In this document: positions 1-11,897 of the stretch, in pieces
Layout of the letters: every line of letters begins with the position of its first letter
Numbering within the stretch: the first letter of the stretch is position 1
From: Sclerodactyla briareus
Lineage: Eukaryota; Echinodermata; Holothuroidea; Dendrochirotida; Sclerodactylidae
DNA length: 64,000 bases
Direction of reading: 5' to 3'
Assembly: GCA_026419785.1 (NCBI GenBank)
Contig: JAODTK010001221.1
Location: forward strand, 434,001 to 498,000
Notes under the pieces: model-generated
Told to the model about the DNA's origin: nothing
Seen by the model: the letters and a program-made list of their open reading frames with translations, nothing else
Databases searched by the model: none
Made by a program: the position numbers and the translations under genes

Positions 1-540
1 TTATGTGTGTGTTGTGTGTGATGCCTGGCTTGTAGAACACAATAACTTGCCCCACCTGGATGGAAATGAAGTCTCATACTTGGTGTAATGTGTTCCCCAT
101 ATGAGTACATAACCCTATTGTTCAGGTCAATGTGCACCAAGGTCACAGTTGAAAACCTTGTGAACATGATAAGTCTCAGACTGGTTGGTTTGATCAGTTC
201 AAATTGGTGTGTAGCTTTCTTATGGGAGTAAGACCCTATGTTTTTGGAATAGGTCAGGGGTGAATTTTGGTAAGAATAGAAAATTTGTGAAAAGTCATTA
301 ATTTGGCCAATTTGGCTAGTGACCAAAAAAACATCTACTCGACCCCAACTGGATGTATTGAGCTCATACATGGTTTTGTGCTGTTCCCCATGATTTGTCA
401 GAACCCTATTCTTTTGGGTCAGTCCAGAGGTCATCGTTAGGTCACTAGAGGTCAAAGTCTGAACCTTGTGAACCGAGAGTCCAGAATGGTTTTTTGGTCT
501 GATCAGGTTCGAATTTGGTGTGTAGCTTTGCAGGGTGTTG
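1..540 (+). repeat. Family A tandem repeat, truncated by the window start
   Basis: The window opens inside a TG-rich stretch followed by about one and a half units of the family A repeat, recognised by the phrases CCACCTGGATGGA, CCCTATTGTTTTTGG and AGAGGTCA that recur at 4-5 kb and 12-14 kb. The TG run matches the microsatellite that follows the conserved head in other copies, so the head probably lies just outside the window. Half-sites AGGTCA occur near 430-460. Similarity fades after about 540. Non-coding. Confidence 0.8.
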
Positions 541-1960
541 ATTTCGGGATTTTCTGCCTGTGACCCGTCCAAAAAAATTCGGGGGGGACACCGGGTCCCT
601 TATTTTAATGACCAGAAATATTGAACGATGTTTTCTGCTTAAACCTTTCCAATGTCTGTGAAAGTAGTTGCATCAACTCAGCCTAACATTATCCGCGTGT
701 TGCCGAGTTAGACATCGTTTTACATCAAAGAATATTGAACACAGAAACCGTGCGTCGCATCTCCGGGGTGTTCAGGTGGGTTGTGAGTAGGTTGTCCAAG
801 ACATACTGAGTTGGGTTTCGATGCTGGAAGTCGGAGCTGGCTGAGATTTTATGCCTTGAGGAGGGTTTTTTCCAGATGACAATGACATTGAGCGAAACAC
901 CCTTTAAATTTCAAGAATCTATATAGTCGAAGGGACTGTGGAGCATACCGTGTTATATGACCTCACGGTTCCTACATAGTATACGCTGTCCAGCATCAGT
1001 TGTACCTTCAAGTGGTGAGGGCAATATTCATGCAGAAATATCTGCGAAAGACCATGCTCGTGAGAATGCAACATATCACTGGCTATGTGCAAATACAGGC
1101 GATGGTAGAATATCCCCAATGTTTTCTAATGTTTGCTCCTTGTGACTTATTGATGGTAGTGGCATAAGCCAAACGCACAGGAAACTGATGTCGTCCAAGG
1201 TGAGAGGTAAGATCGGATCCGATTGTGCAAGTTGAATCATCGGTATAGACACTCTTTTTCCGGGGTGGTCACCAGCTATTTATTTCCGCCATCTCAGACA
1301 ATCATGAATACGGCGGCAACCAATCTTGTGCCATTGCAGAGGCGTTGGGAGGGGGTGGCGTAATAGCATGATGACTGCACCAACTTGAGGTAGAGGCCAT
1401 GAGGAGGCATTCCAATGGTGTGATGCGTGATGAATTCCATGGAGTAGTTTGTTTCCTCAACAGTGTCACAGACAACTGGTCTGAACTGTAGAGTACGTGC
1501 GTTTCTAGGTGTCGATGAAGAATAAGAGGGTTAATTTTTTACATTGAGACTACTATAAAGGGCTATCCTTGTTCAAATATGAAAGGAAAAATGGTTATAA
1601 ACATGTTGGCTTAAATGATGACAAAGGTGAAATAGAGTGTTAGTTTATAAAAATGGTACAACTGCAGCAAAATGCATTGGACACAAAGTGCACATATGAA
1701 ATGAAACAGGGTATAACCTGTAATAGAGTGCTATTCAAAAGAGGGTTTTTTTTTTTTACCTGAGAAACTAAACTGACCTAAAGTTAGACTTATTATTATT
1801 ATTAGGTTACATGAAATAAACCTGTCAAATCTAAAAATTTACACTCCAGTCAACTTTCATATCCACTAAACTATTTTTTGCTGGTATAATCCTATAGAGC
1901 ACAATTCCTCAAACACAACTCCATGTGCAATGAACCAATGGATCTTACTGACCACTGAAA
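541..1960. other. No gene seen
   Basis: Only short opposing open frames are present and none resembles a known protein. There is a T-run at 1,745-1,760 and a short ATT run near 1,790. Nothing else is supported. Confidence 0.5.
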
Positions 1961-2900
1961 ATTGTAGTACTGGAGGTAGATCTCTTGACCTTAAAGGGCA
2001 ACTGCAGGATTGATTTATACAGGGGTATTTAATAGCTGGTTACTAATTGAATGCATCAATCCAAACGGGAAGTTCATAGGACTTTTCCGTTACGGAGTTA
2101 TAGTCATTTGAAGTTGGTGTATTGTGAAGCACGTGTATTGCGCAAGAGAGGAAATGCATCCATCATGCAAGAAAAATGATTGCTACTTGCATGACCCCGC
2201 AAAAACATTCTGTGTTTTCTGTTGAAATCAAAAAACATTAATTTCACTTCGAAAAGCATTTATTCTATGGGAGAAGATTGCTGTAGTGGGCTTTGTAGGT
2301 AGGTGAGGGTTACGTTGGTGAGAGAATGGACAACAAAAACTTCTGGTGAATGTTGACTTATTGAGCAAAATGAAACAATCGAATACATAAACATAATGTC
2401 CTGTGTTGTCCATGTGTGACAATATACGTTACTGCGCAACTGGATTTCCCCAATTTCTCGCTTAAGGCCCCAAACTTTGAAGGCCAATAACTCCAACATA
2501 GGAACATTGTATTGAAATGGGGTTTGGACTTATAGATAAAGTTTGCCATTTTCCACGATATAACCTCCGTTGTGTCCAAGCCTGCAGTTGTCCTGTAAGT
2601 AACAAACTTCCCCTGTCCATAGCAGCTTCTGTGTGAGAGATGGGTCTCAAGGTAAGCAATTTGCCCATGGCAGTGAGCAGTGTAGCCGCATTATGAGAGT
2701 CCAATTAGGGCCAATGGGCAGTGAACTGTAGTATACTGGAGGTTGATCTCTAGACCACGAGGTAAACAAACTTCCCCTGTCCTTAGCAGCTCCTGTGTGA
2801 GAGATGGGTCTCAAGGTAAGCAATTTGCCCAGGGCAGCGAGCAGGGCGGCAGCAGCAGGAGAGCCCAATTAGGGCCAATTATCATAATTACTCGAAATCC
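1961..2900 (+). repeat. Two-copy tandem repeat of about 164 bp, first copy split by a MITE
   Basis: The stretch from 2,607 (CTTCCCCTGTCC...) is repeated from 2,771 with the same following text (GAGAGATGGGTCTCAAGG), a period of 164 bases. The phrase GTAGTACTGGAGG at 1,964 recurs as GTAGTATACTGGAGG at 2,728. In the second copy that phrase runs straight into CAAACTTCCCC, whereas in the first the two parts are separated by the element at 1,991-2,598. The short frames shared by the copies are simply the repeat read in one frame. Confidence 0.75.
1991..2598. mobile_element. TTAA-flanked MITE (piggyBac-like non-autonomous DNA transposon)
   Basis: The left end reads TTAA then AGGGCAACTGCAGG. The right end, read in reverse complement, is TTAC then AGGACAACTGCAGG, giving terminal inverted repeats of at least 14 bases with one mismatch and an imperfect TTAA duplication. 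The element is 608 bases long and has no credible transposase frame, so it would need an enzyme in trans. It interrupts the first copy of a flanking two-copy repeat, which acts as an empty-site reference. TTAA targets are typical of piggyBac; that assignment is inferred from the target alone. Confidence 0.65.
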
Positions 2901-3894
2901 GAGGCGCGCCGCGGAGCAGGGAATGCAAATTGGAAGCCGTCGAATCCCGCGAGGTGCGCGGACCCGCAGTTTCAGGAAATAGTGCCGGACAGAAGGAAAA
3001 GACCTTAGCGTAGTATTATTAGATATTATATAATTATAGGCCCAAGTTTTTGGTTATAAATAAAGCTTACCCTTCATTCCCTTGGTACTTACCGATGACA
3101 ATTATACTAGCCCATCTTTTTTAGTATCGATGACTGCCTGGAGTTGTACTAAACAAGGTCAGTTCACGGTCACGCAACTTTTCCTGAACACTTTGTTTTT
3201 CTCGATACCCCGGGCCACTCGCTCACACGCTGTGAATGTGGCCACAGCCAGAAGCGAAGACTGGCTTGCTTGGATTGTAAATGGTGCTGCCGCTCGCCGC
3301 ATGATCTTCTTCACTTTCACAAAAGATCGCAATTTGGGTGTGGAATCACTTCAAAACAGCCACAGTAAATTCTAATATATCTTGTCGCGATAAAACAATT
3401 ACATAACATCGTGGATTAACTGTGTGTTGATGCAGGGTCGGGTACGGAGCAGGTGATGAATGATTAGTATGGACGGCTGGAAGTCAGTTGCAGCGCTCTG
3501 TGCAGAGCGCTGAGATAGGAGAGGTTTGCAACAAAAGGTTTGTGTACAGAATTGTAGTCGGATTGCAGGGGCCCATGTCCCTCGTTTCGGTCACATTATT
3601 GTCAGCCTAATGAGTAAGATGTGGCCGACCGGGTGCGGGCACGGCCGCTGCGCTCTCTATGTTACAGGCAGGTATGCTTGGTCTATGCCTCGTAGTGATG
3701 TCTGCGTTGTTTGCGTATCGTATCGAGGGGAATAAAATAAATATAATAATTCCGTAATAATGAAAGACAATGAGTAATTGTGAATGGAAAATTGAATCAA
3801 TTCGTATTCGGGTAGTGATTTTCAATGCCCGGGTCCCGCTCGATCGGCGGGACCCGTTCCCCAGGACTTGGTCACAGCCCTAGTACTTTTCTTA
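2901..3894. other. No gene recognised; short palindrome at 3,491-3,512
   Basis: A plus-strand open frame of 97 codons at 3,082-3,375 resembles nothing I know. The GC-rich patch at 2,895-2,975 has no clear identity. At 3,491-3,512 two 10-base arms (CAGCGCTCTG and its complement) are separated by two bases. Confidence 0.45.
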
Positions 3895-5283
3895 GGGGAG
3901 TGCAGGAACCCATTTTTTTTGTATAGGTCGGAGGTGAATTTTTGGTAAAAAATAGGAAATTTGTGAAAAGTCATCAAGTTGGCCACGTTTGCTTGGAAAC
4001 GATAACTCGACCCCAACCTGGATGGATGAAGCTGATAGTTGGTATGTTTGTTACCCTTGATGAGTACATTAACCTATTGTTTTTTGGTCGGCAGAGGTCA
4101 TCTGAGGTCACCCATAGTCAAAGTCGCGAAAACCTGTTGAACACATAAGCCAGAATGGTTGTTCTGATCGTTCAAATTTTGGTGTGTAGCTTCCTTATAC
4201 GGGGAGTACAGGAACCCTATTGTTTTCTGGTATACAACGTGGGTGAATTTTGTCAAAATAGAAAATTTTGTGAAAAGGTCAATAATTTGGGCATTTTTGG
4301 CTTGTGAACAAAACGATAACTACTCACCCACCTGGATGGATGAAGCTCATACTTGTAATGTGTGTTTCCCCATGATGAATACATTGTCCTTATTGTTTTT
4401 GGGTCAGGTCAGAATCATTTTGAGTGTCCCAGAGGTCAAAAAGTCTGAAAACCTGTGAACACCCACGATTAATAACAGAATGGTTGGTCTGATGGGTTCA
4501 AATTTTGGTGTGTAGCTTTCTTATTGGGGAGTAAACAGGAAACCCTATTGTTCTCGTTAGGAACGTGGCTGAATTTCGGTCAAAAATAGTAATTTTGTAA
4601 AAAGACCATAATTTGGCCAATTTGGCTAGTGAACACGATAACTCGACCCCACCTGGATCAATGAGGTTCATACTTAGTATGTGGTTCCAGGGTGAGTTAT
4701 AGTACATGAACCCATACATTGTTTTGGGGTCAGGTCAAATTAGGTCATCAGAGGTCAAAGTCTGAAACCTGTGAACATGATAAGTTCAAAATGATTGGTC
4801 TGATCGGGTCAAATTGGTGGTAGCTTCTTGTGAGGGATTACAGGAACCCTAAGTCATGTATACGTCGGGGTAGTGATTGGTAAAAAATAAAAATTGTGAA
4901 AAGTCCTTGATTTTGGCCAATTAAGGGCTTGTGAAAATGATTACTTGACCCCACTGAAATGGATGAAGCTAAACTGGTACTGTGTGTCCCCATGATGAGT
5001 ACATGAACCCTATCATTTTCGGGTCAAGCAGAGGTCATGAGCGTACAGAACCATTGTTTGGAGGTCACCAGAGGCGAGTCTGAAATTTGGAATAATATGT
5101 GGAGCTATCTTATCAAGAGTATATGAACAGATATGGTTGGTGGGGGAAATGTGAAATTTGTCAGACGATATGTTTCACTGGCAGAGCTGGTACCAATCTT
5201 CATTGTCCGTGTGTCTGGCTTATAGGTTGTCAGAACAAGAGTAAAGGAATCACTACGCCTTTGGCTTTCTGTTAAAGTATTCA
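3895..5283 (+). repeat. Family A tandem array with conserved tail
   Basis: Four to five degenerate units are visible. The CCTGGATGGATGAAG landmark falls near 4,010, 4,326, 4,645 and 4,948, giving a period of about 315 bases. Each unit ends in half-site clusters such as AGAGGTCATCTGAGGTCA at 4,088. From about 5,105 the array gives way to a unique tail, through CTTTGGCTTTCTGTT at about 5,275, that is shared with 14,252-14,427. Units differ by many one-base gaps, consistent with either age or consensus error. Non-coding. Confidence 0.85.
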
Positions 5284-6122
5284 ATTGTCCAATCAAGAGT
5301 GGTTCATTACGAATGGTACCTTTGTCAGATGGGGGGGGGGAGGGAATGAATCAAATAATCCAATCATATCTTGTTTATTGGGTCATTCCAAAATTGTTTT
5401 CAGCTCTTTTATATGCACGTATGATTACATTTTGCTCCTAAGTCTCACTCTTAGTCATCTTTTTCACATTTTCATTCTCCCATATTGGACCCCTAAACCC
5501 ATCCTTCTATGTTGTTATTTATGCTGGTATGACTCCACCTCAGCTATGTGGTGGGGAGCTATTGGCAATTGTACATGCTTGCCTACCTCCCTCTCTACGT
5601 TGTCTATCTACCTGCTGTCTAGCTGTCTCGACTGCTGTCCTCTAACAGGATTGAATTGATATCCTAAATTCTTCGGGGTTGGTCCGATTGCAAAGGTCAT
5701 CTAGATCTAGGGACTAGGTGACCAATCGAATGGAACTTTCACCTACTCACATTCGCCTGCTAGGAAGCAATAAGTGAGCTACTGTGCAAGGAGCATCTTG
5801 TTTTAGTGTCTCACATGGACAGAGTTTAGCAAGAGATTTGGCCACTTTGTTGTGCATATGTGTAATAAACTTCGATCAGCAGTGCATCACCAAAAACTTT
5901 GATCGAGGAGGTTGATGAAATTTTGTACGGAGCATCAAGGAAGGGGGGGGGGGGAAGGTTCAGTTGGTTCAGTAAGTTTGGGAATGAGAAGCCCCACCTA
6001 ATAAAATTTTGGGCAAAAAAAAACCTATTCATGCAGTTTAAGTTGAGATCATCACTACATCAGCAAAAGACTGGACCTTATCATCGGCCAAATCCATTAG
6101 CTTCTAAAACATAATAGTGTTT
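5284..6122. other. No gene recognised
   Basis: The 124-codon plus-strand frame at 5,285-5,659 is hydrophobic and low in complexity and does not resemble a known family. Poly-G runs occur near 5,330 and 5,942. Confidence 0.45.
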
Positions 6123-6371
6123 CTAGCTCGGCATATTTGTGACAAACAGTAGGTTGAGTTTCTCTGCAAGGCGACTGACGCGTTTTCGCATCGTGTACCG
6201 ATTAACGGCTAGAGACCGAGACAGAGAGAGATATTGCCTCCCTACATCATTAAATCCACTGTTCAGGTTCAGAATTCGAGTTGTAGTTCCTCCATTGATT
6301 GAAAACTGCGTTCTCGGTGCTCCAATAGAATATTGTTCTTGAATTGAATCTCCGGCTGATCTGTTAAACAT
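6123..6371 (-). pseudogene. Possible helix-turn-helix fragment of a transposon-linked protein
   Basis: This minus-strand frame of 82 codons includes GAPRTQFSING, a middle part NLNSGFNDVGRQYLSLSRS and NRYTMRKRVSRL. The order (GRP-like start, then a hydrophobic helix, then an SRxTxxRRV-like helix) is reminiscent of helix-turn-helix modules found next to integrase-like domains in animal transposon-derived proteins. The match is by eye and weak. There is no start context, no neighbouring transposase domain and no splice signal that I could tie to it. It may be a chance frame or an exon remnant. Confidence 0.25.
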
Positions 6372-7615
6372 GACCGTTCATATTCATTTCAAGTAAATAC
6401 ACCGGGTTATAATCGGTGAAACTGAACTTTTTTGTGATAGCTTATTGTGAGAGGGTTGGAGGGTTTCAGTCTTCACAACCTATGGTAGTAATAATACTGA
6501 TACTACTAATAATAATAAATTAATAATACTAATACTTTAAATTTAAAGCACTTCCATAACAAAATGTATCAAAGCATCTACACAAAGAAAGTGGACTTCA
6601 ATGAACACTGAAAGAAATCAATTTTGTAGCACTGTGACCGTTGAAAGGCAAATTACTCCACATCGCGGCAGAGCAGCTGAAAGTGACAGTCACCGTAGTG
6701 CTGAGTTCTGAGAAAAGGGCGACTTAGCAGAACGGGGAGGGGTATGACAAGCGAAGAGATGCGAGGTTGATATCTGGTAAAAAGTTGTGATTGCGATTGG
6801 TTCCATCACATCGGTTGAGAAGAGTAATTTCATAACTCATTAGCTGGGTGATGGGGAGCCATGAAGTTCATGAAGATCGGAGTATTATGTCTATCCAGGA
6901 TGCGTGTCACGAATGGGCTGTGGAGGTATGAATCCGGCAGTTTCCCAATTCCCTTTCAGGTCATGAAATAAAAAATGTTTCATTCCTCAGGAATACTTCT
7001 TCAAGAACATTTTTTCCTACATCATTTTCAGGGTACATTCTCGAGGACAAGAATGAGCTGTTGTTCTCAGAGTTATCATCAACACTACAAAAAAAAACGC
7101 CTCCAGGGATTTACAGGGACAGGGTCTGTCTATTGGGAGACTGGAGTATCACTCCTCTAGTCAGATATTTTATGATTCATCATTCTTGAACGTACATGTC
7201 ATTTAGTAATGATTATGACTCAACTTCCGTTTATTTTACGTTACTGAAGTCAATCCCCCCCCCCAAACGAATTTCTGCTACGGGTTGTACGATTAAGGCA
7301 TATTCCTGTATGCCAGAAAAGGGATAGAAACAGTGGTAAAACATATATCAAAGTCAATGTCAAAATGTATACTTTGAAACCTCTGTTACAAACAAAACTG
7401 TAGGTGGCTCGGAAAAAGGCAAAAAAACTTTTAAAAAAATTATGACATAGGATGGTGAGATCAATGATTATGGACATTTTTTTGGTGAATAACTCTTTAC
7501 AATATCTTCTATTTGCAGCCATAAAAATACCGTCGAGCCCAGGTATTCATATTGCACTGAATATTTCATCTATAATATTATAGGTCGTGAACTCTTATGA
7601 GCTCCCATGCAAAGA

Positions 7616-7652
<37 letters not shown>

Positions 7653-9600
7653 GGGGGGGGGGGGGTCTTTTTCTTTTTTTTTTTGGGGGGGGGGACACTT
7701 TGGGGCAATTTCACTTGCCGACACACGTACTATTAGGCAAGTGATCAAGGCTTAAGTAGTTTCAATGGAAGTAGTTGGACATTCCATTGCCCGAATATAA
7801 AGTGCCTGCAGACACAATTCTAGCAAAAATAATGATTCTACAGCACACACAACCCACATACACACAGGTGTGACACAGACACTGTTCTTTAGGTCTATTT
7901 GTAAAATGTCTGTTAGTAATGCCGTTTAGAGATAAGCGAGGGTCATCATTCAATTTAATGTTTGGAGTTTCCAAACTAGAAACCCACTACCCATAATGTT
8001 TTCCTAATGGGTACATTGGTCGATGCCAGATTTGCTGGATCTAATTAATATTCATGGAGGTACCAAGTTTGGAAGTCAAAACAACAATACCAATTTTTGA
8101 CATTTGTCGATCTATTCTCCCCAAACCGTTTTGGTGACATCTGTGAGAAGTGGAAATATATGGAAGGGGGAATTCGCGAGGGGTGGGCCCAACGGACTTT
8201 TGTGTTATCACAGATGGTCAACTGACCAGTGGGGATGGGGTTGCAGGGTCTCATATGCGGGGTAAGTAGTCATACTTCACAATTCACAAACCAGTGGAGT
8301 AGTTTTCTGTTGAATCCAATATGTCAAAGTCAGGACACGGCATGTATACCAAAAGCAAAGAAGTTAACCGCAGTTTCCAGGGAACTGTCAAGCGCATAAG
8401 ATAGACAGAAGTTGAAGATTGATCTGGTTGTTTCGCGACATGGGGATAACAAATGCGATACTATGTGTACACCATACTACTTGGAAAATGTCAATCAAAG
8501 AATAGATATGAGGTTTTTTTTTAGGGTCTAACAAACATTGTATCATTCATTCAAAACTATAAACAGAAAGCTTGAGGCACCATTAGATCAACAGTTCCGA
8601 GAGAGACCCAAGTAAAAGCCAGAAGAAGCGGGAGATAGTCCGCCACAGGCGGAGGGTGGTGTGTCTACACGTATGACATCATGGGGATGGTTTCTGGGAG
8701 GAACATCCCAAAATGGCTTGACAGGGTTACGTGAGACAGACGGGCATTTCGGGAAGGTCAACGATTCAGATGAGTAGAAGAGACATCCTGCCAGTCTCAT
8801 ACTCTCATTAGTGGTGGGGCATGCTCGCTGATCCAGAGAGCGATATCACGATAGTTATCTCACACCAGTGTGAGTGAAATGGAGATTGCCTACCAGAAGA
8901 CTTTGCAGCAGAGGATTAGCACAAGAATCTCCCCAATAACTGACTGCCAAGCAGTCGGGAGTCAAAACATGAGCAAACAACATTTGAGATTAGCCTTCCC
9001 AACGGTGAACAAGATGTCGTACAAGTTATGGATATGCACAAATATGTAATTTTGCAATAATGAACATTAGCGTGAAATATTCTTCGTAGAACGCTATCGG
9101 AATTTACGCAAATTATGGCAGGAGGGTGTATCAGTAAAGTATTGTTGGGAGTACTTCATATGAGGTATCATGTAAATCCCAATGTGTATTCCTAAGGTTG
9201 ACCGAGTCGGTTGGAGCACAATTGGTAGAGGGGCGGCCCTTACACCCAGTTCGATACTGCGTGTCATACTAATGACTTTAAAAATGGAAAAAAAAGCTTG
9301 TTGCCTTCTTGCTGGACGTAGCACAAAGGATTGGCGCAGGGACAAACCAGGGTAGGCAATTGTAAGTAGTTGCTTTCTGCGTGTGAATACCCCACCAACA
9401 TTAAGGTACACCAAAGAGGTATTTCCTTATTCCGGTGTTACCTGGCCTAGTAGCGTCGGCCAGGGGTTTTGGCCGAGGACTGGGTCGAGATGGACATATT
9501 TTTGTGGCTATTGAAATAAATGAAAAAATTCTAGGTCACAGAATGATACGTTTGTTTTGAATTACCCCGTAACATTGAACTAACATAGCATTACTACGGT
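6372..9600. other. No gene recognised; poly-G tract at 7,619-7,692
   Basis: About 3.2 kb with only short frames that match no known family. Simple sequence comprises an ATA/AAT patch at 6,485-6,545 and a G tract of roughly 70 bases at 7,619-7,692 broken by a few Ts. The latter is the kind of homopolymer whose length long-read assemblies get wrong. Confidence 0.5.
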
Positions 9601-9601
9601 A

Positions 9602-9940
9602 TCACCCAGAAGGACTGCTGATAGAATGTACTGACGCTGCACAGGCACGGCACGCGTTCACCATGAAAGTCCCCAGTGCAGTGCGATAGAGTGCCGGGCC
9701 TAGCGAGCTACAATCACTCGGCAAAAAATGTGTGGGACAGAACAGGTTGCAAAACGTACGGCGCAGTTGTATTTCCGGCGCTGAACATCCCCATCCCGAA
9801 AGATCAATAACCCCCTTCCCCCTTATCAAGGTGGTAATCGTGTAACATGATGACATCAACATGATCGGGGGAGCGGGGTTTGTCCCAGGTATTTTTTTTG
9901 CGGAGGATTGTCCGAGCCTGTATAACATGAAGGGGAAAAT
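9602..9940 (-). repeat. Unclassified interspersed repeat, copy 1
   Basis: This stretch recurs at 10,930-11,230 in the same orientation. Shared blocks include AACGTACG, GATCAATAACCCCCTT and a GGGAGCGGG...TGTCCAGGT block. Read on minus, both give the peptide GKGVIDxxxG followed by a FCxxxCPxxF-like stretch, but frames shift between copies. I do not recognise the family; it could be a decayed coding repeat or a non-coding one. Confidence 0.5.
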
Positions 9941-10929
9941 ACTGTTACTGTTCAGCGGAGACTGGTGTTTTTTCCTCAACTTGGGTGTGAGGGACGTGGG
10001 GGTTTAGGGCGTTGAGTACATTAGGAGGGGTGGGCTGAGTATATTATTGGTCATGAGGTTATGGATAAATTACTTCAATCATCATTGTAGTGGTTTCGTA
10101 CTGCCGGCGCTATTATGAAGGTGCGAGGAGTTCGGGTGTTATTTCTAATGGGGACATTGATGCGCAAGCCGCATGGTTAGAATGATGAATTTGCTCGTTT
10201 TCCAGCTGAAAGGAGATCTACTTTGCATGCATTTCAAACGTGGTTTGAGGAATAAATAATCTCACTAGTTCCGCCCATATTTTCAATTGGTGGGCCATGA
10301 TCAGGAAAAGAGGAGGATCATTCCCTGAATGCTTTTTAATTTTTATGGCGCAATGGTCACTCACATTCAAATAGTTTGTTATGCTGTGGATGGAACGTTA
10401 AGGATCACAGGACTAACAAGGGGCGGGAGATACAACCAATAAGCAGGGTCTGGAACCAGTAATATAAGATCAAGATAACGGAGACATTGCTGTGAAAGGA
10501 AACGGAAATGTTTGGACATTGGGTGATTTTCCCATTCACCACTACTAGAGTGTTCCACTGAGTCAATGAGGCATGGGGTCCAGGAAGCGTGACAGCGTTT
10601 TCGAAAACATGGGGGAGAGGGTCAGACGGGAGTTAGAACTCCAGATACCTACAAGAACCAAACATGCTAAAACGTGTATTCAGACGATTTGAGTAAGATT
10701 TTACGTGGATTTTTTTTTTCATTTCTCTTACAAATGAGTATGAAAAATATGGGAAACACCCCCCCCTATCGGTGGCGGGTCACCTCCGTACCCAGCTTTT
10801 CTGGATACTCGCAACCCTGCTAAGAATCCCAAAGACACATCCCCAAACACCGCACCTTTGTATAAATTGTCGCCATTCCTAACAAAAGCGCCAAGCAGCA
10901 TAAATCAATACCGACTTATACCGTGGATT
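9941..10929. other. No gene seen
   Basis: The stretch lies between the two copies of the unclassified repeat. No recognisable protein or repeat was found, apart from a T-run near 10,710. Confidence 0.45.
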
Positions 10930-11230
10930 GAATAAAAAGGGGTCTGAATATATTTGTACAGGGCTTGGACAAGCCGCCCCCAAAAATGTTGGGGGACAAA
11001 CCCCAAGGCAAAACGTACGCTCAGTCGGTAATTTGGTGCTGAACATTCCCTCCCTACGATCAATAACCCCCTTTCCCAGCATCAAATGTGTTGATCGTGT
11101 AGCATGATCAATCAACATTGACGGGGAGCGGGATTGTCCAGGTTTTTTGACGAGGTTTAGATGCCATAGACAACTTACAGTGCGGAATGTACTGGCACTG
11201 CAAAATGCAGACATACGCCTTGTGATAGAT
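10930..11230 (-). repeat. Unclassified interspersed repeat, copy 2
   Basis: This is the second copy of the sequence at 9,602-9,940, sharing GATCAATAACCCCCTTT and the GGGAGCGGGATTGTCCAGG block. The minus-strand frame gives LGKGVIDRREGMFST. An additional shared piece (GAATGTACTGGCACTGCA at 11,185) corresponds to the start of copy 1, so segment order differs slightly between copies, as expected if these are parts of a longer array. Confidence 0.5.
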
Positions 11231-11897
11231 TTTACAAATCGGTGAATCTTGCAACGGTGCGGACATATGAACACTCACTCATGGGGGCACATGCATGGAA
11301 GGCTAGGCCTGCAATTCCCGCCTGCCACAATGGTTGAACCAAAACTGCACGTATTGCAGAGCCCCCGCGCCTCGAGGCATAGGTGAATGTTATTAGTGTC
11401 ATTCCATCCTTAGAACAATTCCCCAACAGGGAAAAGGGGGGGGGGGGTCGGTTACAGGCATCCAACCAAATGACCGTCCCAGCTCAAATACGATTTGGGG
11501 AATATTGTGCCAACAATTTTGGGCAGGAAATTGTAAGGGTGGTAGCGATTGCGATGTGAATGAGAGAGGATCGTCCACGTAGGTGTAGAGGAGTTGCGGG
11601 GTGAAATTTTAGTCTCCAGTGCATTAAACTGTGCCTGAGTCTGGAATACTAAAATACACAGAGAATGTGGTCTGTGGTGCAGATTGGTGAATTATTTTAT
11701 CATTTTAATGTAATTTATATTGGAGGGGGACGTTGGCACAGTCCTAGGACTGAAAGTTACTGCGTCAGTAAGCGTGACCTGCCGTGCACTTTTTTTTTAA
11801 AAAGATTATTTAAACGCCAGTAGTTGATCTGTCAATTAGCCAACAGACACTAGTGTAGTCTGACATAGTGGCAAAATACACCACTATTTTTTAGTAC
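11231..11897. other. No gene seen
   Basis: There is a C/G-rich run near 11,435 and a T-run near 11,790. No recognisable coding sequence. Confidence 0.45.
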
